Shown: one piece after another, positions 1-8,422 of the stretch
Position numbering within the stretch: the first letter of the stretch is position 1
Layout: each line of letters begins with the position of its first letter
Origin: VGBK01 sp964354255
Lineage (GTDB): Bacteria > Actinomycetota > Acidimicrobiia > Spongiisociales > UBA11373
Direction of reading: 5' to 3'
Assembly (NCBI GenBank): GCA_964354255.1
Contig: CAYGYX010000012.1
Location: 1-38,485 of the forward strand
Length of the DNA: 38,485 nt
Program-made: the position numbers and the translations under genes
The notes under the pieces: model-generated
What the model saw: only the letters and a program-made list of their open reading frames with translations
What the model was told of the DNA's origin: nothing
Databases searched by the model: none

Positions 1-310
1 ACCCACCAGGGTTGAAAACCTGGGGGATGACCTGTGGATAGGGGTGAAAGGCCAAGCAAACTCGGCGATAGCTGGTTCTCCCCGAAATAGCTTTAGGGCT
101 AGCGTCGCGTATTCCACCGTGGAGGTAGAGCACCGATTGGGCTAGGGGGCCTACAAGCTTACCAATCTCAGTCGAACTCCGAATGCCATGGTGCCACAAC
201 GCGGCAGTCAGACCATGGGGGATGAGCCTCATTGGTCAAAAGGGAAACAGCCCAGATCGCCAGCTAAGGTCCCTCAGTCTGGACTAAGTGGGGAACGATG
301 TGGGATTGCT

Positions 311-380
<70 letters not shown>

Positions 381-1308
381 GTTCTGCGCGGAAGATGTAA
401 CGGGGCTCAAGTCCAGCACCGAAGCTGCGGGATTCCGTCATCAGCTCGGCCTGTGTCCTTCGGGGCACAGGTCCAGGCGGCGGGATCGGTAGGGGAGCTT
501 CGAGCAGCCAGCGAAGCGGCGGCGGAAGCCAGCCGTGGAGGCTGCTCGAGTGAGAATGCCGGCATGAGTAGCGAATGGGGAGTGAGAATCTCCCCCGCCG
601 AATGTCCAAGGTTTCCTGGGGAAGGCTCGTCCGCCCAGGGTTAGTCGGGACCTAAGGCGAGGCCGCGAGGCGTAGTCGATGGACGACTGGTTGATATTCC
701 AGTACCACCATGTGCGCGCCACGGCCGAACCCGGTCTGCTAAGGGAAGCCCTTCGGGGCCTACCGAACCGGCCGGTACTAGGCCAGCGATGGGGTGACGC
801 GGAAGGGTAAGCAGACCCGGGCGTTGGTTGACCCGGGGCAAGCGTGTAGGGCGGGGGCCAGGCAAATCCGGACCCCACAAAGCCTGAGGCGTTATGCCGA
901 TCCGCTTTAGGAGAAGCTGCTGAACGCCCATGCCGCCGAGAAAAGCCTCTAGCGAGTGCACAAGGTGCCCGTACCCCAAACCGACACAGGTGGACAGGTA
1001 GAGAATACCAAGGCGAGCGAGAGAACCGTGGTTAAGGAACTCGGCAAAATCGCCCCGTAACTTCGGGAGAAGGGGCGCCCCAGTAGGGTGAGAGGATTAC
1101 TCATGCTCGAGCCCGAAGGGGCCGCAGTGACTCGGCCCAAGCGACTGTTTACTAAAAACACAGGAGCGTGCTAAGTCGCAAGACGACGTATACGCTCTGA
1201 CGCCTGCCCGGTGCCGGAAGGTCAAGGGGAGGGGTTAGCCGTTTCGACGGCGAAGCTCTGAACCTAAGCCCCGGTAAACGGCGGCGGTAACTATAACCGT
1301 CCTAAGGT

Positions 1309-2007
1309 GACCGCCCTGATTTGTGCATCAGGGTGTTGCCCCTCGCAGTAGCGATGCTGTGAGTGCAGCCGGCCGTATGCTGGGAACCCCGTGCATCCGG
1401 CGGTACTCGTCACACTCCGGTCGTATGTTGACCGGGTGGGCAGTGACAAACCGTCCGGTGCGGGCAATCAGCAGGAAAGACCAGGTCTCGAGCAGTGGGT
1501 CGTCGGCATGACCGATGGCGAGGGATGCTTCTCCATCTGCATCGTGGCTCACCCGGGCTGTGCGCTCGGGTGGCAGGTGCAGCACGAGTACTCGGTGACG
1601 CAGGCCGCCGCCTCCTTGGCGGCGCTGGACATCATCCGGAGGTTCTTCGGATGCGGTCGCGTCATCTGCAATCCTCGGCAGGACGATCACCGGCAGGCGC
1701 TAGCGCGCTTCTCGGTGAAAGCCCGGCGGGATCTCCTGCAGAGGGTGATCCCGTTCTTCGATGAGTACCCACTGATCACCGCAAAGCGGCTGGACTACGA
1801 CGTGTTTCGGGAGGCGATGAGACTCATCGCCGAGCGACGACACCTCGAGCCCGCCGGCCTGGCGCAGGTGGCCGCTCTCACCGAGCGGATGAACCGGCGC
1901 AAGCGGTCTCGATACCTGGAATCCTCAGAGGCCATACGCCGGCCATCTCGGCCCGACGCCGAGACGAAGATATGGTCCTAGCCTCCTGGCGACAGGGGGA
2001 GTACTAG
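1309..2007 (+). mobile_element. Group I intron in 23S rRNA (insertion after position 1931, E. coli numbering)
   Basis: A 699-nt insertion splits the conserved CCUAAGGU^AGCGAAAUU of the 23S gene. The 5' exon ends in U and the intron ends in G (2007), as group I splicing requires. Core motifs are visible: P-like TATGCTGGGAACCCC at 1376-1390, Q-like AATCAGCAGG at 1466-1475 (GCTG/CAGC can form P4), and S-like AAGATATGGTCC at 1967-1978. The R partner (GACC pairing with GGTC of S) has two candidates, at 1479 and 1510. A perfect 7-bp hairpin at 1314-1333 (CCCTGAT/ATCAGGG) is probably P2. I could not find a clean internal guide sequence for P1. From memory, introns at this site occur in Thermotoga, Simkania and algal or amoebal organelles. 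The intron encodes a homing endonuclease. Confidence 0.88.
1391..1981 (+). CDS. LAGLIDADG homing endonuclease, intron-encoded, single motif
   Basis: The protein (196 aa from the first GTG) carries one LAGLIDADG motif, WVVGMTDGEGCFSI, at about residues 36-49. It is followed by the I-CreI-like body (LAALDIIRRFFGCG, then VIPFFDEYPLITAKRLDYDVFREAM) and a basic C-terminus. Single-motif enzymes of this family act as homodimers that cut the intronless 23S allele near the insertion site and so spread the intron. The start is uncertain: GTG 1391 or GTG 1436 are possible, and the next in-frame ATG lies inside the motif. No Shine-Dalgarno is evident. The reading frame overlaps ribozyme core elements at both ends: it begins next to the P element and its last four sense codons plus stop follow the S element (1967-1981). 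The frame is intact, so the element may still be mobile. Confidence 0.9.
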   Translation: MHPAVLVTLRSYVDRVGSDKPSGAGNQQERPGLEQWVVGMTDGEGCFSICIVAHPGCALGWQVQHEYSVTQAAASLAALDIIRRFFGCGRVICNPRQDDHRQALARFSVKARRDLLQRVIPFFDEYPLITAKRLDYDVFREAMRLIAERRHLEPAGLAQVAALTERMNRRKRSRYLESSEAIRRPSRPDAETKIWS

Positions 2008-2054
<47 letters not shown>

Positions 2055-2591
2055 CGATTTGGGCGCTGTCTCGACCACGGACTCGGCGAAATTGCACTGT
2101 GAGTGAAGATGCTCACTTCCTGCGACAGGACGGAAAGACCCCGGGACCTTTACTGCAGCTTGGCATTGGAGTCTGGTGTGGCATGTGTAGGATAGGTGGG
2201 AGACTTGGAAGCAGCGGCGCAAGCCGTTGTGGAGTCAACGTTGAAATACCACCCTTGGCATATCGGGCTTCTAACCTCGGTCCGTTATCCGGATCAGGGA
2301 CGGTGCCTGGCGGGCAGTTTCACTGGGGTGGTGGCCTCCTAAACTGTAACGGAGGCGCCCAAAGGTTCCCTCAGTCTGGTTGGCAATCAGACGGCGAGTG
2401 TAAGGGCACAAGGGAGCTTAACTGCAAGACCTACGAGTCGAGCAGATGCGAAAGCAGGGCCTAGTGATCCTACGGCGGCATGTGGAAGCGCCGTGGCTCA
2501 TCGGCTAAAAGGTACCCCGGGGATAACAGGCTAATCTTGCCCAAGAGTCCATATCGACGGCAAGGGTTGGCACCTCGATGTCGGCCCGTCG

Positions 2592-2642
<51 letters not shown>

Positions 2643-2661
2643 CGGTACGCGAGCTGGGTTT

Positions 2662-2693
<32 letters not shown>

Positions 2694-2997
2694 TCGCAGG
2701 CGCAGGAGGTTTGAGGAGGCCTATCCCTAGTACGAGAGGACCGGGATGGACGTACCTCTGGTGTGCCAGTTGTCCTGCCAAGGGCATTGCTGGTTGGCTA
2801 TGTACGGAACGGATAAGCGCTGAAGGCATCTAAGTGCGAAACCGGCTCCAAGATGAAACCTCCCACCGTTCGCGGGTAAGGCCCCTGGTAGAACACCAGG
2901 TTGATAGGCCGGACGTGGAAGCGCAGCAATGCGTTGAGCTGACCGGTACTAATCGGCCGAGGGCTTGAAGAATCCAAACGTGCGTGCTCGCTATGGA

Positions 2998-3017
2998 GTG
3001 CTCGGGGTGCCGAGCAC
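2998..3017 (+). other. Hairpin in the 23S-5S spacer
   Basis: A perfect 8-bp stem (GTGCTCGG / CCGAGCAC) with a GGTG loop lies between the 23S 3' end and 5S. It probably acts in rRNA processing. It is too close to 5S, and lacks a T tract, to be a terminator. Confidence 0.5.
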
Positions 3018-3024
3018 GAAGGGT

Positions 3025-3142
<118 letters not shown>

Positions 3143-3148
3143 CTTCGC

Positions 3149-3177
3149 GGAGGGGCCGCCGTCATGGCGGCCCCTCC
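3149..3177 (+). terminator. rRNA operon terminator hairpin
   Basis: A perfect 12-bp GC stem (GGAGGGGCCGCC / GGCGGCCCCTCC) with a 5-nt GTCAT loop lies directly after 5S. There is no T tract, which is common in high-GC actinobacteria. Confidence 0.8.
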
Positions 3178-3270
3178 CGCGCGTCCGGGGTTGGGTGCGA
3201 GGGAGGTCCGAGGGCTTGGGGCTGCGCAGCGTCGGGACGCGGCCCTCGCCGGGAGATCGCGCCGGGCCTG

Positions 3271-3276
3271 TACGAT
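3271..3276 (+). promoter_or_regulatory. -10 box (TACGAT) of a leaderless promoter
   Basis: TACGAT lies 6 nt before the GTG start at 3283, so transcription would begin at the start codon. No Shine-Dalgarno is visible. A clear -35 was not found. Confidence 0.5.
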
Positions 3277-3282
3277 GAAGCG

Positions 3283-4158
3283 GTGAGTCCTCGCACGCCA
3301 CCTCCGCAGGGAGAGTCAGCTCGCGGCCGCCGCGGAGGCTTCGGTGGTCGCGACGCAGGGCGGGGTGACGCCGACCCGGCGCGGGGGCGGCGCCCGACGG
3401 CTGGGGGGAGGGGGGAGGCGCCTGCTCGGGGCGACCGGGGTCGGGGCTGGTACCCGCGTCCCAGCGGGGTCGGGGGACAGGAGGGGAGGGGCTCCGGGCA
3501 GCCGCGCTCCGAGGGGGCCACTGGGCCGGGCGGCTTGCCCCGGTGGGTGACCGAGGAGCTGGCGCGGGTGACCCCGCGCGCCCGGGTGGCTGAGGCGGTG
3601 GGGCATCTGGAGCAGGCCGCCGCTGCCTTCGTGGCGGGGAGGTATGGCAAGGCGCGCCAGCACGCGGAGGAGGCCAAGGAGCTGTCGCCTCGGCTTCCCT
3701 CGATTCGGGAGATCTTGGGGCTGGCCGCCTACCGCGCGGGCCAGTGGAAGCAGGCGCTCAGCGAGCTGCGGACGTACCGACGGCTCTCTGGCGACACCAC
3801 CCACCTCCCGGTGGAGATGGACGTGCTGCGAGCGCTGGAGCGGGACGCCGACGTCGAGGCGGCCTATGCCCTGCTGTGCCGGCTCGGTGGCAGCCGGGCC
3901 ACGATGGACGAGGGTCGGGTGGTGTACGCCTCCTTCCTCCTGGACCACGACCGGCCGCGGGAGGCATGGGAGCTGACCCGGCCGGCGAGCCTCGGTGCCG
4001 ACCCCAGCGAGGGCGAGCTGCGGGTGTGGTACGTCGCGTGCCGGACGGCGGTTCGCCTGGGCGAGCGGGCGACCGGCCGGCGGCTGTACGAGGCGATCCA
4101 GGAGGCCGACCCCGGCTTCCCGGGGCTCGACGAGCTCGACGCAGCCCTCGCCGGCTGA
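3283..4158 (+). CDS. Tetratricopeptide-repeat-like protein with disordered Arg/Gly-rich N-terminus
   Basis: 291 aa. Residues 1-90 are low-complexity Arg/Gly/Pro/Ala with long G runs in the DNA and are probably disordered. Residues about 105-290 are helical repeats of TPR type: AAAAFVAGRYGKARQHAEEA, then LGLAAYRAGQWKQALSELRTYRRL and further degenerate units. No enzyme motif or signal peptide is seen, so it is probably a cytoplasmic scaffold or protein-binding factor. The GTG at 3283 is supported by the TACGAT box just upstream, but a start within the low-complexity region cannot be excluded. Its stop lies 8 bp from that of the convergent hydrolase gene. TPR proteins of this general look are common in actinobacteria. 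The function is unknown. Confidence 0.8.
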   Translation: MSPRTPPPQGESARGRRGGFGGRDAGRGDADPARGRRPTAGGRGEAPARGDRGRGWYPRPSGVGGQEGRGSGQPRSEGATGPGGLPRWVTEELARVTPRARVAEAVGHLEQAAAAFVAGRYGKARQHAEEAKELSPRLPSIREILGLAAYRAGQWKQALSELRTYRRLSGDTTHLPVEMDVLRALERDADVEAAYALLCRLGGSRATMDEGRVVYASFLLDHDRPREAWELTRPASLGADPSEGELRVWYVACRTAVRLGERATGRRLYEAIQEADPGFPGLDELDAALAG

Positions 4159-4166
4159 GAGCGGGG

Positions 4167-5090
4167 TCAGTCGGCCGGAGCGCGACGGTCCAGCCAGCGC
4201 CGGATGCCGGCGGGCTGCATGGACCAGAAGGTGTGGTTCTCGTAGCGGGCCACATCGGCCTCGGCCATTCCCCGGGCGCGATGCTCGGCGAGGACCCAAC
4301 GGCGGAATGCTTCGGCCGCGCCCTCGGCGACGCAGTGCTCTTCCATCCAGGCGACCCACTCCCACAACCGCTCCTCGGCCTCGGCCAGGGCGGCGGGCGG
4401 GTCAGAGTGGAGCCCGTAGTGGGCGAAGCCGAGGAAGGCCGGCCGGCGAGCAGCGATGCGGTGCAGGTGCTCGGTGATCAGGTGCGGGTCGAAATCGGGG
4501 GGCGGGGTGTTGGGCTGGACCGCGTGCCCATGCGGGAAGCAGATCCCCACCTCGTCCCCGACCAGGCACCCGCCGCTTTCGGCTTCGAAGTAGACGAGGT
4601 GGTGCCGAGCGTGGCCCGGCGTGTACATCACCTCCAGGGATCGGCCGTTCCCCAATGAGATGCGGTCGCCCTCGTCGAGCACCAAGAGGCGGCCGGGGTC
4701 GATCGGCTCCATGGGGCCCCAGGCGTTCCCCAGGGGCTCGTTGGCGAAGGCCTGGGTGGCGGAGGCAACCAGGCGGGCCGGGTCCACGAGGTGGGGGGCA
4801 CCGAGCCGGTGGACGGCGACGCGGGCCTTCGGGAACCGGGCGGCGAAGTGGCCGGCGCCCCCGGCGTGGTCGAGGTGGATGTGGGTCACCGCCAGGGTGC
4901 CGGCGTCGTCGATGCCCAGATAGTCGAGGGCGGCGAAGAGGTGGTCGATCGTCCGGGACGGCCCGCACTCGATAAGGACGCGTTGGGGGGTGTCGAAGAG
5001 GTAACAGGCGAGGTTCTCGGGCGCCCCGTGCATGAAGGCGTCGATGAGGTAGAGGTCGTGGCCGAGGGGGGTCACCGAGACGTCGGGCAT
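4167..5090 (-). CDS. MBL-fold metallo-hydrolase
   Basis: 307 aa. The metal-binding signature HIHLDH is at residues 70-75, with H160 (YTPGHARHH) and D179 (VGDEVG) as further ligands of the binuclear zinc site. The fold begins at the N-terminus (LIDAFMHGAPENLACYLF), so there is no signal peptide and the enzyme is cytoplasmic. The C-terminal ~100 residues are helical. This arrangement matches hydrolases of the glyoxalase-II / lactonase type, but the substrate cannot be told from sequence. The start is ATG 5090, supported by a TAACCT box 6 nt upstream (leaderless). The gene stands alone on the minus strand, convergent with the TPR gene and divergent from the SSB gene. Confidence 0.93.
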   Translation of the reverse strand: MPDVSVTPLGHDLYLIDAFMHGAPENLACYLFDTPQRVLIECGPSRTIDHLFAALDYLGIDDAGTLAVTHIHLDHAGGAGHFAARFPKARVAVHRLGAPHLVDPARLVASATQAFANEPLGNAWGPMEPIDPGRLLVLDEGDRISLGNGRSLEVMYTPGHARHHLVYFEAESGGCLVGDEVGICFPHGHAVQPNTPPPDFDPHLITEHLHRIAARRPAFLGFAHYGLHSDPPAALAEAEERLWEWVAWMEEHCVAEGAAEAFRRWVLAEHRARGMAEADVARYENHTFWSMQPAGIRRWLDRRAPAD

Positions 5091-5096
5091 GGGGCG

Positions 5097-5102
5097 AGGT
5101 TA
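5097..5102 (-). promoter_or_regulatory. -10 box (TAACCT) of a leaderless promoter
   Basis: Read on the minus strand, TAACCT is followed by 6 nt and then the ATG of the MBL hydrolase. No Shine-Dalgarno lies between, which predicts a leaderless mRNA. Confidence 0.5.
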
Positions 5103-5173
5103 CCCGCCCGTCTGGGGCAACCTCCGCAAGCCGGGCGGGGGCGGCCGGCGCGGAATCCGTCGCTGCCGGGGGA

Positions 5174-5179
5174 TACCTT
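5174..5179 (+). promoter_or_regulatory. -10 box (TACCTT) for the SSB gene
   Basis: TACCTT lies 33 nt before the ATG at 5213. A GGAAAGG ribosome-binding site at 5200-5206 sits in the short predicted leader. Confidence 0.4.
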
Positions 5180-5212
5180 GCCGCCATCCCCCCTTCCCCG
5201 GAAAGGTGCCTC

Positions 5213-5527
5213 ATGGACCTGAACCTGGTGGTGCTCTGCGGCCGCCTCGCGGCTCCCGCCGAGGTGCGCACCTTCGAGAGCGGCAGCCGCCTGGCCCGCT
5301 ACCTGGTCACGGTGCGCTCCGAGGAGCCCCGGCGGGTCGACGTGGTGCCGGTGACACTGTGGGACCCTCCCGACACCCTGGTGGACGCCGAGCCGGCCCC
5401 GGGGCATGCCGTGTGGGTGGCCGGGTCGGTGCAGCGCCGCTTCTGGAGCGGGGCCGAGGGCCGGCGCAGCCGTCTGGAGGTGGTCGCCGAGCAGGTCTGT
5501 CTGCGGCCACCACCAGCGGAGGGGTGA
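5213..5527 (+). CDS. ssb: Short single-stranded DNA-binding protein (OB-fold SSB paralogue)
   Basis: 104 aa. It has the SSB OB-fold pattern: MDLNLVVLCGRLAAPAEVR, then ARYLVTVR, a V-PVTLW strand and VWVAGSVQRRFW near residues 66-77. Proteins of this type bind ssDNA. It stops right after the OB fold and lacks the Gly/Pro linker and the acidic C-terminal tip (DDIPF type) through which replicative SSBs recruit partners. It is therefore more likely an accessory paralogue than the main replication SSB. The start is ATG 5213 with GGAAAGG seven nt upstream. The gene ends 12 bp before the repeated sequence that flanks the first assembly gap. Confidence 0.85.
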   Translation: MDLNLVVLCGRLAAPAEVRTFESGSRLARYLVTVRSEEPRRVDVVPVTLWDPPDTLVDAEPAPGHAVWVAGSVQRRFWSGAEGRRSRLEVVAEQVCLRPPPAEG

Positions 5528-5539
5528 CCGGCTGGGTCC

Positions 5540-5749
5540 GCCCTCAAGACGCCGGGTCTACCAGGCCCCAGCGGCGGCGGATGGCCCGGTCGAGNNNNNN
5601 NNNNNNNNNNNNNNNNNNNNNNNNNNNNNNNNNNNNNNNNNNNNNNNNNNNNNNNNNNNNNNNNNNNNNNNNNNNNNNNNNNNNNNNNNNNNNNGCCCTC
5701 AAGACGCCGGGTCTACCAGGCCCCAGCGGCGGCGGATGGCCCGGTCGAG
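5540..5749. other. Assembly gap (100 N) flanked by an identical 55-bp repeat
   Basis: Positions 5540-5594 and 5695-5749 are identical over 55 bp, with exactly 100 N between. This is what results when two contigs sharing a terminal 55-mer are scaffolded without merging. Collapsing one copy and the Ns gives continuous sequence. The permease gene ends within both copies, so no coding sequence is lost. Confidence 0.9.
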
Positions 5750-6565
5750 ATTGCCGAAGACGAGGGCGTCTACCGCGATGCCGATGAACAGGATCACCAG
5801 CATGGTGGCTATCAGCCATTCGGCGTTGGCCAACTCGCGGGCCGTCTGCAGCTGTTCGCCGATGGAGTGTTTGTTGGCGATGATCACCAGCAGTTCCCCG
5901 GCCATCAGGCTACGCCAGGCGAAGGCCCAGCCCTGCTTGAGGCCGGCGACGAAGGAGGGGAGCGAGGCGGGCAGGATCACGTGCCGGAACAGGGAAAGGT
6001 CACGTGCTCCCAGCACCCGGCCTGCCCGCAGCATCAGTGGCGGGATGTGGTCGGTGCCGGCGATGAGCCCGTTGGCGATGGCCGGGGCCGCCCCCAGCAC
6101 CATGACGAACATGATCGCGGCTTCCGATCGCTTGAAGAACAGGATGGCCAGGGGGAACCAGGCGATCGAGGGCATGGTCTGCAGACCGCTGATCATCGAG
6201 CCGACCCCGCTGCGCATGATCTTGCTTCGGGTCACCAGGCTGCCGAGCACCACACCTACGAGCAGGGCGAGGCCGAAGCCCATGAAGGCGCGGCCCATGG
6301 TGATGCCCACCGCGCCGATGAGCTTGCCGTCGTAGAGCCGGTCCCAGAGCTCACCGAAGACCGCGAGCGGCCCGGGGAGCACGTAGTCCGCGCGCCAGCC
6401 CGACCAGACCACCAGCTGCCACAGGCCCAGGGCCAGCACGGTGGCGAGCACCTTGGGCCACACTCCGGCCCACAGGCGGGCGGCCCGGCTGGCCCGGGGG
6501 GCGACGGGCATCTCGAGGGCATCGAGGCCCGTGACCTCTTCGGCAAGAGTCCTACGCGTGGCCAT
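5699..6565 (-). CDS. ABC transporter permease, sulfonate/nitrate/taurine type
   Basis: 288 aa integral membrane protein. After a ~30-residue cytoplasmic N-terminus it shows about six hydrophobic segments, starting with VLATVLALGLWQLVVW, and the BPD_transp_1 fold. The EAA-loop region (RAGRVLGARDLSLFRHVILP, about residues 180-199) docks with the ATPase. This size and loop match SsuC/TauC/NrtB permeases. It is the last gene of a three-gene minus-strand operon. Its ATG (6565) overlaps the end of the ATPase gene by 14 bp, implying translational coupling. The stop lies inside the repeat bordering the assembly gap, and both copies give the same C-terminus. The substrate is not deducible from the permease. 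Confidence 0.93.
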   Translation of the reverse strand: MATRRTLAEEVTGLDALEMPVAPRASRAARLWAGVWPKVLATVLALGLWQLVVWSGWRADYVLPGPLAVFGELWDRLYDGKLIGAVGITMGRAFMGFGLALLVGVVLGSLVTRSKIMRSGVGSMISGLQTMPSIAWFPLAILFFKRSEAAIMFVMVLGAAPAIANGLIAGTDHIPPLMLRAGRVLGARDLSLFRHVILPASLPSFVAGLKQGWAFAWRSLMAGELLVIIANKHSIGEQLQTARELANAEWLIATMLVILFIGIAVDALVFGNLDRAIRRRWGLVDPAS

Positions 6566-7346
6566 GGCGGCGCACCTCCACGCTCAGTTGATCGGTGATC
6601 TCCCCGGCCAGTGCGGAGACCGCGGGTGTCTCGATGCGGCGCGGGCGGGGGACGTGGACATCGAAGGAGGCGGCCACCCGGCCCGGACGGGAGGTCAGCA
6701 CCAGCACCCGGTCGGCCAGGCGGACCGCCTCGCGCACGTTGTGGGTGACGAAGAGGATGGTGAAGCGCCGGTCGGTCCACAGCCGTTCCAGTTCGGCGTG
6801 GAGCAGGTCGCGAGTCATGGCGTCCAACGAGCCGAAGGGCTCGTCCATGAGCAGCACGTCGGCGTCCTGGCCGAGAGCGCGGGCGAGGGCGACCCGCTGG
6901 CGCATGCCGCCCGAGAGCTCGTGGGGCCGGCGGGCGCCGAGCCCGGCCAGGTGGACCATCTCCAGCAAGGAGCCCACCAGGGGCCGACGCTCGCGGCGCG
7001 GTATCCCGCGCAGTTGGAGGGCCAGAGAGACGTTGCCGCCCACGGTGAGCCAGGGGAAGAGCGCCGCCTCCTGGAACATGAGGGCGGTGCGGCCCTCGAC
7101 GTGGACCGTGCCGGAGGTGGGGGAGTCCAGCCCGGCGAGCAGATGGAGGAGGGTGCTCTTGCCGCATCCCGATGCCCCCACCAGGCAGACGAACTCGCCC
7201 TGCCTCAGGTCGAGGCTGATGCGGTCTAGGGCGTGCACGGCCGCGGAACCATGGCCGAAGACCTTGCTCACCCCGTCGACTTGCAGGACCGGGAGTGCCG
7301 TCCCCTCCGGGACGGCACCGTTTCGGGTCGAGGAGACCGAGGTCAC
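6552..7346 (-). CDS. ABC transporter ATP-binding protein, SsuB/TauB-like
   Basis: 264 aa nucleotide-binding domain. Walker A is GASGCGKST at residues 57-65, the Q loop is MFQEAALFPW near 90-99, the signature is LSGGMRQ at 144-150, Walker B is VLLMDEP at 164-170 and the H-loop is FVTHN. FPWLTV after the Q loop is typical of the sulfonate/nitrate subfamily. It energises the import of the substrate delivered by the lipoprotein encoded just upstream. It starts with GTG at 7346, overlapping the stop of the binding-protein gene by 4 bp (GTGA), and overlaps the permease gene by 14 bp. This is tight operon packing. Confidence 0.95.
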   Translation of the reverse strand: MTSVSSTRNGAVPEGTALPVLQVDGVSKVFGHGSAAVHALDRISLDLRQGEFVCLVGASGCGKSTLLHLLAGLDSPTSGTVHVEGRTALMFQEAALFPWLTVGGNVSLALQLRGIPRRERRPLVGSLLEMVHLAGLGARRPHELSGGMRQRVALARALGQDADVLLMDEPFGSLDAMTRDLLHAELERLWTDRRFTILFVTHNVREAVRLADRVLVLTSRPGRVAASFDVHVPRPRRIETPAVSALAGEITDQLSVEVRRHGHA

Positions 7347-8377
7347 AGGCCCGCCACCGCGGCCTCACCTGCCTCGGCGAGCAGGCGGTTGAGGATCTCG
7401 AGGGCGTAGATGCCGCTGAGGTCCACGGGGTCGAGCAGGTCGACTTCCACGGCGTCGTCGGCCGACTCCTGCAGAGAGGATGCGATGGGGTCCCAGGTGA
7501 AGGTGAGGTTCTCCCAGGCGCCGGCGATCACCTGGTCGGGCAGGCGAGCGCCGGTGATGGCCTCGATGGCGTCGTTGGTGACGGTCTGTGCCTCTGCGGG
7601 GTTCTCGTTGACGAAGCGCAGCGCCTCGAGGTAGCCCTCGAGCAGGTGCTTGATGAGGGTGGGGTTCTGCTCGAGGAACTCGGTACGAACGATCAGGTGA
7701 GTGGTGACGTAGAGGCCGTCGGGCCACAGGTCGCGTTCGTCGATGAGGATCGTCCCGCCGCCCTCTTGGATGAGCCGGGTAGCCCAGGGCTCGGGAACCC
7801 AGGCACCATCGATGTCCCCGGCCTGGAACGCCCGCAGGGTGTCGGCGTTGGACTGCGGGACGATCGACACATCCCCGCCCCCGGCGGTGTCGGCGGAGAG
7901 GCCCTGTTCGATCAGCCAGGCGCGCAGCGCCACATCCTGGGTGTTGCCCAGCTGAGGGGTGGCGAGGGTGGTGCCGGCGAGATCCTCGACCGACTCGATG
8001 CCGGGCCGAACGACCAAGAAAGCGCCGCCCGACGTGGAGCCGGCGATGATGCGAATGGCCTCGCCGTCGGACTGCGCGTAGGCGTTGATGGCCGGGTTGG
8101 GGCCGATGAAGGTCGCGTCGAGCGCCTCTGCAAAGAGCGACTCGACGGCTTCGGGGCCGGCGTTGAAGTAGGAGAGCTCGAGTTCGACGTCGGACCCGAG
8201 TGCCTCGGCAAACATCCCCTCCTGGATCCCGACCAGGGCGGGCGCATGAGTCACGTTCGGGAAGCACCCCAGCCGCAGCGTGGTGGCCTCCCCAGCGGTC
8301 TCGTCGCCGCCGCAGGCAGCGACCAAGGCGGCGAGGAGAGCGAGGAGAGCGAGGGGGCGGCGCAGCGAGCGAGTCAT
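7343..8377 (-). CDS. ABC transporter substrate-binding lipoprotein, SsuA/NMT1 family
   Basis: 344 aa. The N-terminus is a lipoprotein signal, with a basic MTRSLRR start, a hydrophobic stretch and the lipobox LVAAC (Cys near residue 21). The mature part has the SsuA/NMT1 periplasmic-binding pattern: LRLGCFPNVTHAPALVG, then FNAGPEAVESLFAEALDATFIG, and TLATPQLGNTQDVALRAWL. It should sit on the outer face of the membrane and deliver an aliphatic sulfonate, nitrate, thiamine-precursor-like or similar small solute. Which one is not decidable here. The start is ATG 8377. An upstream in-frame GTG (8389) falls inside the AGGAGG ribosome-binding site and is rejected. It is the first gene of the operon. 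Confidence 0.93.
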   Translation of the reverse strand: MTRSLRRPLALLALLAALVAACGGDETAGEATTLRLGCFPNVTHAPALVGIQEGMFAEALGSDVELELSYFNAGPEAVESLFAEALDATFIGPNPAINAYAQSDGEAIRIIAGSTSGGAFLVVRPGIESVEDLAGTTLATPQLGNTQDVALRAWLIEQGLSADTAGGGDVSIVPQSNADTLRAFQAGDIDGAWVPEPWATRLIQEGGGTILIDERDLWPDGLYVTTHLIVRTEFLEQNPTLIKHLLEGYLEALRFVNENPAEAQTVTNDAIEAITGARLPDQVIAGAWENLTFTWDPIASSLQESADDAVEVDLLDPVDLSGIYALEILNRLLAEAGEAAVAGL

Positions 8378-8404
8378 GTCTGTTGGCACCTCCTGATGGG
8401 CTTG

Positions 8405-8422
8405 TGATCTAAGTTGATCATA
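8405..8422 (-). promoter_or_regulatory. Promoter -10 (TATGAT) overlapping an inverted repeat, ABC operon
   Basis: On the minus strand TATGAT (8417-8422) is a near-consensus -10 about 40 nt before the ATG. An inverted repeat TGATC-N6-GATCA (8405-8420) covers the -10 and the expected transcription start, the position of a repressor operator. No good -35 was found. Confidence 0.45.

Noticed and set aside
1309..2007. Archaeal-type bulge-helix-bulge intron
   Set aside because: LAGLIDADG enzymes also occur in archaeal rRNA introns, but the terminal G, the U at the 5' splice site and the P/Q/S elements indicate group I.
3400..3480. G-run-rich stretch as a regulatory G-quadruplex
   Set aside because: It lies inside the low-complexity coding N-terminus of the TPR protein, and the G runs follow from Gly/Arg codons in a very GC-rich genome.
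7343..8389. GTG 8389 as start of the substrate-binding protein
   Set aside because: That GTG is part of the AGGAGGTG ribosome-binding site. ATG 8377 follows it at a proper distance and begins the signal peptide.
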